From positions 1-9,954 of the forward strand of contig CAADYC010000100.1 of assembly GCA_900753165.1 (NCBI GenBank): a DNA stretch of 9,954 bases, read 5' to 3'. The notes beneath the pieces were generated by a model. That model was not told the DNA's origin and searched no databases. It saw only the letters and a program-made list of their open reading frames with translations. Positions within the stretch are counted from its first letter, which is position 1. Each line of letters starts with the position of its first letter. The DNA is from Clostridia bacterium. GTDB lineage: Bacteria > Bacillota > Clostridia > TANB77 > CAG-508. The position numbers were made by a program, and so were the translations under genes. Shown here piece by piece: positions 1 to 7,010 of the stretch.

Positions 1-3000
1 AACTCTTTATCTAATCTAGTTTGTACTATTTCTGGTAATGGGTCTCCATATAATTCATGTGCTTTACTATATGCAATATTTTTTATAGTTTCTTCACATC
101 CTGGTATATGTGGTGGACATTTTTCTGGTGATATTGGACTTATTTGTTCACACATATCTGATATTTTATTTGTGTTTGTTACAACTACTTCATATGCTTT
201 TTCTTCGCCTAAATAGCTGAATTCTTCAAGCATTTCTTCTGTTGTTCTTAAATATAATGGTGCTTGATTATCTGCATCATCATATTTTTGTCCCGCTTCT
301 AATATTCTTCTATAAATCTCATCTTGTGGGTCCATAAAGTGAACATCACATGTTGCAACAACTAGTTTATTTAGTTTTTCTCCTAGCGCAACAATTTTTC
401 TGTTGATATCTCTTAAATCTTCAACATCTCTTACAATTCCATTTCTAATCAAGAATTGATTATTTCCTGTTGGTTGAATTTCTAAGTAATCATAGTCATT
501 TGCAATCGCTTCAATCTCTTCATCTGGACGTCCTTGTTCTATTGCCTGATATAGTTCACCTGCTTCACACGCACTTCCAAGTATTAAACCTTCTGAATAT
601 TTTTTGTATAAGCTTTTTAATATTCTAGGTTTTCTATAAAAATAATTAACATGTGAAAGTGAAATTAATCTATATAAATTTCGTAATCCTACATAGTTTT
701 TTGCCAAAATGATAGCATGATATGTTTTTAATTTTTTGTATTCTTCTGCTTTTGCTACTGGATCTGCTGCAACTTGGTCTATATCTTCTAGTTTCTTTGC
801 TCCTCTTTCTTTTAACATATCTATCATTACATTAAATACTTTAACTGTTGTATCAACATCATCTAATGCTCTATGTGCTACCTCTACTTTGATTCCTAAG
901 TTTTCCGCAATTTTTCCTAATTTATATTTTTTATAATCTGGGAATAAATCTTTTGCCAAACTTAATGTATCTAAGTATGAATAATCAAAGTCATATCCTA
1001 GTCTTTTTGCATTTTGTTTTAAGAATCCAACATCAAAATTTGCATTATGAGCTACTATTACAGTTTCATTTTGGTCACCTAAAAATTCCAACATTTTAGG
1101 GAATACTTTTTCAATTGTTTCTGCATCTTTTACCATGTCGTCTGATATGTTTGTAACTTCTGTAACTCTTTCTGGGATGTGTCTTTCTGGATTTACAAAG
1201 CAACTAAATTCGTCTATAACTTCTTTATTTTTGACTTTCATTATTCCTATTTCTGTAATTCTATCATTTGTTGCCGAAAATCCTGTTGTTTCTAAGTCAA
1301 GTACACAATATGTTGCATCTATGTCTTGTCCTTTTCCATTGTAAATTGATTTTGTATTATCTGGTGCTAAATATGCTTCTACACCATATATTATTTTGAT
1401 ATCTGGATTATCGTCGCCAACTAGGTGATATGCTTCTGGGAATGCTTGTGCAACTCCATGGTCTGTTATTGCTATTGATTTCATTCCCCATTTCATTGCT
1501 CTTTTTATCAAGTCTGTTGCTGATGTTACTGCATCCATTTGGCTCATTTTGGTGTGCATGTGTAATTCTACTCTTTTTACTTCGCTATTATCTTGTCTTA
1601 TTTCTTTTTTTACACCTGTACTTTCTATAATAGTATTTGCCATAACAGTAAGTTCACCTGAGAATGAGTCCATTTGTGCATTTCCTTCAATTTTTATACC
1701 TTTTACACTACCCATTCTTTTTATTATTTTTTTAGCTTTTCCTTTTTCTAGAAATGCTTTACATGTAAGTGTACTTGTTCCATCATATAAATCAAAACTT
1801 AATAATGTTTTTCCAGATTTTAATTCTCTATCTTCCATAAAGATAATTTCACCATCTAATGAAACTGCTCCATCTTCTGGGCCTAGTTCTGAAACTTTTG
1901 CAAGTGGTGCTGTTATGTTCATTGTTTTACCTAAAATTAATGGTGTATCCTCTTCTTCGTCTTCTTTTGGAAGGTCTGGAATATTGTTTTCTATTTCAAT
2001 TATTGTGTTTGCAATTACTGTTACATCTCCTGCATATGTGTCAAGTCCTGCTTTTCCTATAACTTTTATTCCTTTTGCTTGTTCTATTTGTGTTTTTATA
2101 TCATTTCCTTCTTTGATATCTTTGGCAAATGATTTACATGTCATTGTTCCTGTTCCATCATATAGGTCAATTATAAGCATTCCTTTGCCTGATTTTGTTT
2201 CTCTACATTCGACTGTTAGTACTCTTCCTTCTAGTGCTACTCTACCATCATTTGCAGTTATGTCTTTTATTTTGATTAATTTTTCTTTTGCTTTTGATGG
2301 TTTTCCCATTATGTATTTTTGCTCTTCTATAACGGCATTATCTAATTCAATATCTTCTGGCATTGTTCCCATTTCTTCCATTGGAATATAGTCTCCGTCT
2401 TGTGGTGGCATGTAGTCTGGGTCGTTATATTCTGGTACTTCGTTTTGAGCATTGTTTTTGTTGTGTTCAGGATTTATACCATTTGATGCTGAATTTGGAG
2501 AATTTTGAGTATTTGCAGTGTGTTGTCCATTTTCTGAGTTTTCCCCGTTTTCTGGAATGAATGCGACTGTTTGTTTTATTGCATTTTCTTCCATTTCTTT
2601 TAACTTTTTCTCATGTTGGATTTCCGCTTCTTGTGGCAAAATTTCTTCTAGTTCAATTTTATATTCTTTTCCATATAATTTTTTTATTACATTTTCTAAC
2701 TCTTTATCAGTTTTCTTTGCCCTCAAAAAGTCTGCTCCTCTTATATGCATTTTTACATTTATTATATTGTCATTTATTTCAACATCACTTTTCATTAATA
2801 ACATTGGCTTCATTAATGGGTATTTGTGTGCCATATAACATATGATATTTTTCCATTCTTCTTTTATTGATTTTAGTTGTGTGTCTTTTTGGTAATGGAT
2901 TGTCATGTCTATGTTTGAAAAATGGAATCTTTCTATTAAGAATTTTTCAAAATACCATATGTCTTTAACTTCTATGTATTCGTCTATTTCTAGTATTATT

Positions 3001-3119
3001 CCAAGTGTGTTTGTCTTTTTTATTACATTTAGCGCTGTTACGTGTGCTTCTATTATATTGGCTTTTGTTTCGTAATCACTGAATATTTCTTTTACTTTTT
3101 TTGCTTTGTTTTCTGACAT
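1..3119 (-). CDS. polC: DNA polymerase III PolC, N-terminal ~1039 residues (3' end outside window)
   Basis: PolC is the replicative DNA polymerase of low-GC Gram-positives, with built-in proofreading. The frame is open from an ATG at 3119 to the left edge, with AAGGAG seven bases upstream (3127-3132). Domains in order: N-terminal domain (about 1-180); an Asn/Glu/Pro-rich, probably disordered linker (about 181-260); two similar OB folds (about 284-375 and 408-499); a PHP domain beginning with HMHT (520-523) and ITDHG; a DEDDh exonuclease inserted in the PHP domain, with DLETTG (D608, E610), AHNANFD (D696) and HRALDD (H749, D754); then the rest of PHP, ending at PLPEIVQTRLDKE. Family PolC is about 1430-1450 residues, so the polymerase palm and its catalytic aspartates lie just beyond the edge. 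The exonuclease residues are intact. The second OB fold is unusual, since B. subtilis PolC has one. Identification is secure. Confidence 0.97.
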   Translation of the reverse strand, partial: MSENKAKKVKEIFSDYETKANIIEAHVTALNVIKKTNTLGIILEIDEYIEVKDIWYFEKFLIERFHFSNIDMTIHYQKDTQLKSIKEEWKNIICYMAHKYPLMKPMLLMKSDVEINDNIINVKMHIRGADFLRAKKTDKELENVIKKLYGKEYKIELEEILPQEAEIQHEKKLKEMEENAIKQTVAFIPENGENSENGQHTANTQNSPNSASNGINPEHNKNNAQNEVPEYNDPDYMPPQDGDYIPMEEMGTMPEDIELDNAVIEEQKYIMGKPSKAKEKLIKIKDITANDGRVALEGRVLTVECRETKSGKGMLIIDLYDGTGTMTCKSFAKDIKEGNDIKTQIEQAKGIKVIGKAGLDTYAGDVTVIANTIIEIENNIPDLPKEDEEEDTPLILGKTMNITAPLAKVSELGPEDGAVSLDGEIIFMEDRELKSGKTLLSFDLYDGTSTLTCKAFLEKGKAKKIIKRMGSVKGIKIEGNAQMDSFSGELTVMANTIIESTGVKKEIRQDNSEVKRVELHMHTKMSQMDAVTSATDLIKRAMKWGMKSIAITDHGVAQAFPEAYHLVGDDNPDIKIIYGVEAYLAPDNTKSIYNGKGQDIDATYCVLDLETTGFSATNDRITEIGIMKVKNKEVIDEFSCFVNPERHIPERVTEVTNISDDMVKDAETIEKVFPKMLEFLGDQNETVIVAHNANFDVGFLKQNAKRLGYDFDYSYLDTLSLAKDLFPDYKKYKLGKIAENLGIKVEVAHRALDDVDTTVKVFNVMIDMLKERGAKKLEDIDQVAADPVAKAEEYKKLKTYHAIILAKNYVGLRNLYRLISLSHVNYFYRKPRILKSLYKKYSEGLILGSACEAGELYQAIEQGRPDEEIEAIANDYDYLEIQPTGNNQFLIRNGIVRDVEDLRDINRKIVALGEKLNKLVVATCDVHFMDPQDEIYRRILEAGQKYDDADNQAPLYLRTTEEMLEEFSYLGEEKAYEVVVTNTNKISDMCEQISPISPEKCPPHIPGCEETIKNIAYSKAHELYGDPLPEIVQTRLDKE

Positions 3120-3126
3120 CCTTTTT

Positions 3127-3132
3127 CTCCTT
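3127..3132 (-). promoter_or_regulatory. polC ribosome binding site
   Basis: AAGGAG on the minus strand, seven bases before the ATG at 3119. It fixes the polC start and ends the leader that carries the tandem 18-bp repeat. Confidence 0.85.
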
Positions 3133-3134
3133 TT

Positions 3135-3187
3135 AATGTCCTTTTGGGGACGGTTCTGTTTGAGACATCGGTTCCAAATAAGACATT
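3135..3187 (-). repeat. Palindrome-flanked tandem 18-bp repeat in the polC leader
   Basis: Two contiguous 18-bp units occupy 3151-3168 and 3169-3186. On the + strand both have the form CGGTTC-N6-AGACAT. The centre is TGTTTG in one and CAAATA in the other, so the second centre read on the opposite strand (TATTTG) nearly matches the first. The block is bounded by AATGTC (3135-3140) and its complement GACATT (3182-3187), and a GTCC/GGAC mini-hairpin lies at 3138-3151. It sits between the predicted polC promoter and the ribosome site, so it would be in the transcribed leader. I recall GGGGACGGTTC-type palindromes as dispersed repeats in clostridial genomes, some near REP-associated transposases. 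That is from memory and not tested. It could instead be a leader structure affecting polC. Confidence 0.6.
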
Positions 3188-3201
3188 TTACCTTTTGATG
3201 T

Positions 3202-3229
3202 ATTTTATCATAAATTGTCTTTTTGTTAA
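3202..3229 (-). promoter_or_regulatory. Predicted sigma-A-type promoter for polC
   Basis: On the minus strand, TTAACA (3229-3224, one mismatch to TTGACA) is followed after 16 bases by TAAAAT (3207-3202, one mismatch to TATAAT). It lies immediately downstream of the hairpin terminator at 3241-3277 and about 80 bases before the polC ATG. The arrangement suggests polC is transcribed on its own rather than by read-through from the rseP cluster. Prediction from sequence only. Confidence 0.55.
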
Positions 3230-3240
3230 AGCGAACAGGT

Positions 3241-3277
3241 CAAAAAAATCAAGATAATTTTAATCTTGATTTTTTTG
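3241..3277. terminator. Strong intrinsic terminator, probably bidirectional
   Basis: A perfect 15-bp stem (3241-3255 with 3263-3277) has a 7-base loop (3256-3262). The outer stem is an A7 tract pairing with a T7 tract around the TCAAGAT/ATCTTGA core, so an RNA from either strand ends its hairpin in a U-run. On the minus strand it would end transcripts coming from the DUF5050-like gene and the rseP cluster before polC. The stop codon of the decayed frame at 3260-3421 falls in the loop, as if the terminator originally belonged to that gene. Confidence 0.8.
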
Positions 3278-3489
3278 TATTTTCTTTATTCTAATATTTA
3301 GTCCTTCACACAATTTTAGGCTTTGTAACAAACTTTCTAAGTCTTTTCGCCATGATGGTATTCCTCTGTTTCTGAACCACTTGTTAATTTCTGTTGCTAG
3401 GTTTGATTCTTTGTTTTTTGTTCATTAATATACATTTCATGCTTTTTTGTTCCTTTCTTAAGGTTGTGGATTTGAAGTAGTTGCCCCAT
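3260..3489 (-). pseudogene. Decayed or frameshifted small coding remnant, function unknown
   Basis: The gap between polC and the DUF5050-like gene contains a 53-codon open frame (3421 to a TAA at 3262-3260) with no start codon. It has a protein-like sequence including TEINKWFRNRGIPSWRKDL and a basic C-terminus. A different frame upstream starts at an ATG (3489) and reads MGQLLQIHNLKKGTKKHEMY before stopping at a TAG just past an A-rich run near 3410-3421. A one-base slip in that run would join the two into about 76 codons. No good ribosome site precedes the ATG. The W-x-x-x-R-x-I-P-x-x-R pattern faintly resembles an N-terminal stretch I remember from HipA-like proteins of Firmicutes, but this is too weak to name it. 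The rest of the gap (3490-3542) shows no gene. Confidence 0.35.
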
Positions 3490-3542
3490 AATCCCGTTTT
3501 TCTCTTATTCCTATATTAAAAATGTTCCAAAAAAAATCATCC

Positions 3543-4715
3543 CTAAAGTGTCATTTTTTCAACTTTAACATCTTCTAAATTTGAATCATCTATTTTATAA
3601 CCATATCCACCTAAATAATATCTACAATTATTATAGTCTTCTGCATTTTGTTTTTCCCCATCTTTTAAGTTAATAATAGAAGCTCCTTCATTTTGAGTTG
3701 AAATATATGCTTTATCATTAACAATATAATTTAAACTAGTACCGAAATCTGCATATTGTCCTATTTCTGCAACATTTCCATCTTCTTTTATCTCAAATAA
3801 AGTATATTTCTCATCTATTGAACCATCATCTAATCTTCTTCTTACATTAACATATGTCTTTTTAGCAAATGTTTTTACTTCTCCAAAATATCCTACTAAT
3901 ACATCTTCTTTAGTTTCTAAATTTAATATATGTTTCGCTTCTTGTTCTGCATAATCTATATATGTTAGATATTTATCTGTTACACTTAATACAAATTTTC
4001 TTCCTTGTGCTAATTCTGTTTGATTTGTTCCGTCTATATTTATTTGATACATTTTTCTATTTTGTGTTGTATAATATATTTTATCATTTTGGACAAAGAA
4101 ATAATTTTTTATTTTTTCTGCAATATTTGTAATGTTGCTTCCGTCTTTTTCCATAGTGCATAATGTTCCTTGTGGATTTTGATTTATACTATCATATCCT
4201 ATTTGGTTTACAAAGTATATTTTGTTGTCTGTAATCCACAATTGTAAAGATACTCCTTCATAAATTTTTTGAACATTTCCTGTTAAGTCTATTTTATATA
4301 TTCCTTTTCCACTGTAATATGAAGGTATTGTATAAATATTTTCTCCATCGAAGTATATTTTTTCTGCTCCATTTGGAACCTCTGCTATTTTTTTGCTTGT
4401 TTGGTCTTCTGTATTATATGTGTAAACACATTTGTTTTCTTCTTCATAAAACACTGCTGTTGTTCCTATTTTGCAGAATTTTCCTCCTGTTTGCATACTT
4501 GTTTGTTTTTCTTCATTTTCAAGTTCTTCTTTACTTATTTTACTTATCTCTGATGTTGTTTGTTCATCATTGTTGAAATTGTTACTTTCTTCTTCTCCTC
4601 GTGCATAATTTACAGTTGCCACTCTGCTTGGGTTTACTATTACAATTACTATTGCAATTACCATTAATATTGCAAGTATTATTCCTAATATTATATTTCC
4701 CTTTTTATCGCCCAT
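3543..4715 (-). CDS. Membrane-anchored DUF5050-like beta-propeller protein
   Basis: 390 residues, with ATG at 4715 and AAGGAGA six bases upstream. A short Lys-containing N-terminus (MGDKKGN) is followed by one hydrophobic helix (about residues 9-28) and no clear cleavage site, so it is probably a type II membrane protein with the bulk outside the cell. Residues about 40-75 are Glu/Ser/Asn-rich, likely a spacer. The remainder has recurring blade-like units, for example KIYFDGENIYTIP, DNKIYFVNQ and NDKIYYTTQNRKMYQINIDG, typical of the DUF5050/YncE-like propellers of Firmicutes. These usually have no known enzyme activity and may bind ligands or partners. I see no catalytic motif. It follows rseP by 48 bases, in the place where ispG is common, and ends before a terminator. 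Fold assignment is by pattern; the function is unknown. Confidence 0.7.
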   Translation of the reverse strand: MGDKKGNIILGIILAILMVIAIVIVIVNPSRVATVNYARGEEESNNFNNDEQTTSEISKISKEELENEEKQTSMQTGGKFCKIGTTAVFYEEENKCVYTYNTEDQTSKKIAEVPNGAEKIYFDGENIYTIPSYYSGKGIYKIDLTGNVQKIYEGVSLQLWITDNKIYFVNQIGYDSINQNPQGTLCTMEKDGSNITNIAEKIKNYFFVQNDKIYYTTQNRKMYQINIDGTNQTELAQGRKFVLSVTDKYLTYIDYAEQEAKHILNLETKEDVLVGYFGEVKTFAKKTYVNVRRRLDDGSIDEKYTLFEIKEDGNVAEIGQYADFGTSLNYIVNDKAYISTQNEGASIINLKDGEKQNAEDYNNCRYYLGGYGYKIDDSNLEDVKVEKMTL

Positions 4716-4729
4716 TTTTTTCTCCTTTT

Positions 4730-4762
4730 TGAGACAAATCTATACATTTCCTTCTTGTCTCA
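4730..4762. repeat. Hairpin in the rseP / DUF5050 gap
   Basis: An inverted repeat, TGAGACAA (4730-4737) and TTGTCTCA (4755-4762), forms an 8-bp stem with a 17-base loop. On the minus strand it begins one base after the rseP stop codon and ends directly before the AAAAAGGAG ribosome site of the next gene. No U-run follows, so it is not a typical terminator. It could limit mRNA decay, modulate translation of the downstream gene, or be a small repeat: TTTGAGACA also occurs in the polC leader repeat (3158-3166). Confidence 0.5.
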
Positions 4763-4763
4763 T

Positions 4764-6066
4764 TTAAAATATTCTTAGTATATCATTATAAGTGATATAT
4801 AATGATAGTGCTATTAAAATTGAAAATCCTATTAATTGTATATTTATTTCTGTTTTTTCGTTTAATGGCTTTCTTCTAATTGCTTCTATTAGAAGTATTA
4901 ATATTTTCCCACCATCTAATGCTGGTATTGGTAATAGATTTGTTACGCCTAGTGATAGAGAAATTAATGCTAACATATATATAAATTCTCTAACTCCATT
5001 TGTTTTTGCAACAACTTCTGATATTCCAACAGGTCCCATCATTTGGTCTACACTTACTCCTCCTGTAAATATCATTTTTATGTTGTCTAAAATTGAAAAT
5101 GCAAATTCTTTTGTTTCTATTCCTCCATATATTAAATGATTTATTAAATTATTTTCTGATTGTTTTAAATTTACGCCTAAGTAATATGATGAAATATAAT
5201 CTGGTGTTAATTCTACAGTAATTTCTTCACCTTTTCTATCTACTGTTATTATCATTGTATTAACACCTTTCTCTTGTATTATGTCTATTATTTTGCTGTA
5301 ATCTCCATTTATTTCTTGGTTATTTATTTTTGTTATTTTATCATTTGTTTTTAATCCGTATTTTTCTGCACTGCTGCCTTTTTCAATTGATATTATTTTA
5401 CAATTTTGGTCTAAATAGATTCCTGTATTTTTATTTTTTATTTCTGTTGGTTTTATTCTGTAGTCTTCTATTGATCCATTTCTTTCTATTTTTAGCGATA
5501 TCTCTTCTCCATTATATTTTTGTGTTGATTTATTATTGCTTCTATTTTCTGACTCATTTGTTCCTGTTGCTTTACTCATTGCCTTGTTTAAATCATATTT
5601 ACTTTTTATTTTTTGTCCATTGAATTCAACTATTTTATCGTTTTGTTGTAATCCTACTTCTTGTGCTGCATATCCATCTAGTACTGAGCTTATTTCATTT
5701 GTTACATATGTTGTACTTGTTGACATTAAAATAAAATATACTAATAAACCAAATATTATATTTACTGTTGCACCAGCTACTACAATTGCTATTCGTTTTG
5801 GTATGCTTGCTTTTGAAAAAGAGCCTTCATTTTCTGACCTCTCTTCTTCGCCTTCCATACTGCAAAATCCACCGTAATGGTATTAATCTTAGTGCATATT
5901 TAGTTTCTTTTCCTTGTTTTTTCCATATTGTAGGTCCAAATCCTATTGCAAATTCATTTACTTTTACTTTGCATAATTTTGCAACTGTTAAATGTCCTGC
6001 TTCATGTATCAATATGAGAAATCCAAGTAAAAATATTATTTTTAAGGCTGATATTATAATTGTCAA
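4764..6066 (-). pseudogene. rseP: Site-2 intramembrane metalloprotease RseP/RasP, interrupted by a +1 frameshift
   Basis: RseP/RasP cuts membrane proteins such as anti-sigma factors and signal-peptide remnants within the bilayer. The gene is split between two frames. Part 1 starts at TTG 6066 behind AAGGAGGAG and carries the first helix with the zinc motif HEAGH (residues 21-25), then reads ...LRLIPL and goes out of frame, stopping at 5827. Part 2 (ATG 5858 in the other frame) continues GGFCSMEGEE, the family's conserved IPLGG-x(4)-EGE region, then SIPKRIAIVVAGATVN, two PDZ-like domains, the NLLPIPALDGGK motif (catalytic Asp 384 in repaired numbering) and a last helix. Removing one G at + strand 5874 restores a 433-residue protein of normal length. 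The two zinc-ligand motifs lie on different fragments, so neither piece alone should be active. A sequencing or assembly error is as likely as a true mutation. It lies between cdsA and the DUF5050-like gene; dxr is not present upstream. Confidence 0.9.
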
Positions 6067-6071
6067 ATTTA

Positions 6072-6080
6072 CTCCTCCTT
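6072..6080 (-). promoter_or_regulatory. rseP ribosome binding site selecting a TTG start
   Basis: AAGGAGGAG ends five bases before TTG at 6066. No ATG or GTG lies in frame at a suitable distance, and the next residues lead straight into the first helix and HEAGH. TTG is therefore the likely start, with the near-consensus site compensating for the weak start codon. Confidence 0.8.
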
Positions 6081-6091
6081 ATGATGGATTG

Positions 6092-6113
6092 AGGGACGTT
6101 CCTTAAAATCCCT
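6092..6113. repeat. Small inverted repeat with GGGACGTTC core, cdsA-rseP gap
   Basis: AGGGA (6092-6096) and TCCCT (6109-6113) can pair around a 12-base loop containing CGTTCCTT. The GGGACGTTCC stretch resembles GGGGACGGTTC in the polC leader (3147-3156). It occupies the 53-base gap between the cdsA stop and the rseP start. It is a weak hairpin and more likely a degenerate copy of a dispersed repeat than a terminator. Confidence 0.35.
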
Positions 6114-6119
6114 ATTTTT

Positions 6120-6923
6120 TTAAATCATTGTGAATAGCATATATGCAAATGGCGCTATAAATAATACACTGTCTATTCTGTCTAGCATTCCTCCATGCCC
6201 TGGTAATAAGTTACTATAATCTTTTATATCCACATATCTTTTTATGCATGATGCTGAAAAGTCTCCTAATTGTCCTATTAGACTTAATACTATTCCTGAT
6301 ATTCCTACTACAAAATATGAATAATTAAATGAGAAATTGTTGTTTAAAATTAGTGTATATATTAATGCTAATATTGTTGCTCCTATTGTTCCTGCTATGC
6401 ATCCTTCTATTGATTTTTTAGGACTTACTTTACTAAATTTGTGTTTTCCAAATCTGCATCCTACACTATATGCAAATACGTCTGTTCCCCATGACGCTAT
6501 AAATATATATCCTAATAGTATTTTTCCATTTTGCATTTTGTCTATCATTGTTAAAAACATTATGAATGTTGGTATATAACATATTCCTAGTAATGTGTAT
6601 GCCATGTCTTTAAATGTTGTTTTCATGTCTGTTGCTATTACTTGTGCAAATAATATTAATATTGTGCATGGTATTGCATATATTAATATTTGTTGCATTT
6701 GTTGTTGTGTTATTAGACTTGGTATTAATACTAATATGCAACTTAAATAAGCTACCCATTTTATTGGTTTGCATACTTTTGTTATTGCTTTTAAGTATTC
6801 GTGCATTGCTACTATTGATATTGTTGTGAATATTATTGATGTTATTATGTTGTTTGGTATTAATAATATTACTAAAAGTGCTATACCTACTATAAATCCT
6901 GATGTTATTCTTTTAAAATCCAT
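6120..6923 (-). CDS. cdsA: Phosphatidate cytidylyltransferase (CDP-diacylglycerol synthase)
   Basis: CdsA makes CDP-diacylglycerol from CTP and phosphatidic acid at the membrane, the entry point to phosphatidylglycerol and cardiolipin. The 267-residue product is almost entirely hydrophobic, with about eight predicted helices. Near the C-terminus it has the full family signature: SCIKRYVDIKDYS followed by NLLPGHGGMLDRID, including the K-R, K-D and D-R-x-D residues that bind metal and substrate. Upstream, SWGTDVFAYSVGCRFGKHK and SPKKSIEG are the other conserved blocks. I chose the ATG at 6923 (MDFKRITSGF) because AAAGGA sits seven bases before it. A GTG seven codons further upstream is in frame but lacks a site and would only add a charged tail. 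It lies between uppS and rseP, as in most Firmicutes, but dxr does not follow it. Confidence 0.96.
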   Translation of the reverse strand: MDFKRITSGFIVGIALLVILLIPNNIITSIIFTTISIVAMHEYLKAITKVCKPIKWVAYLSCILVLIPSLITQQQMQQILIYAIPCTILILFAQVIATDMKTTFKDMAYTLLGICYIPTFIMFLTMIDKMQNGKILLGYIFIASWGTDVFAYSVGCRFGKHKFSKVSPKKSIEGCIAGTIGATILALIYTLILNNNFSFNYSYFVVGISGIVLSLIGQLGDFSASCIKRYVDIKDYSNLLPGHGGMLDRIDSVLFIAPFAYMLFTMI

Positions 6924-6930
6924 ATTTTTT

Positions 6931-6936
6931 TCCTTT
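6931..6936 (-). promoter_or_regulatory. cdsA ribosome binding site
   Basis: AAAGGA, seven bases upstream of the ATG at 6923. It favours this start over the in-frame GTG at 6944. Confidence 0.7.
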
Positions 6937-6937
6937 C

Positions 6938-6994
6938 TCTTCACTTCGTTTCATTCATCATAAAATCTCTCGCTTCGCTCGTTCATCATAAAAT
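6938..6994. repeat. Imperfect ~28-bp tandem duplication upstream of cdsA
   Basis: TTCATCATAAAAT occurs at 6954-6966 and again at 6982-6994. Each copy is preceded by a related stretch, CTTCACTTCGTTTCAT in one and CTCGCTTCGCTCG in the other, giving two diverged units of about 28 bp side by side. It fills most of the uppS-cdsA gap. I see no clear promoter or terminator in it. Possibly a slippage duplication or a small dispersed repeat. Confidence 0.5.
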
Positions 6995-7010
6995 AAAAAT
7001 TATAAATTTT

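Noticed and set aside
1549..2391. Long open frame of 280 codons on the + strand, and many similar + strand frames across the window
   Set aside because: They lie antisense to polC and the other clear genes, have Ser/Phe/Ile/Leu-rich composition expected from reverse-reading AT-rich codons, lack ribosome sites and match no family.
4764..6066. A naturally split, two-peptide site-2 protease
   Set aside because: The internal ATG at 5858 is simply the Met within the conserved region, its upstream site is weak, and deleting one base restores the exact family sequence. A frameshift or error is the simpler reading.
6120..6944. Longer cdsA starting at GTG 6944 (MKRKEKN extension)
   Set aside because: No ribosome site before it, while AAAGGA sits correctly before the ATG at 6923.
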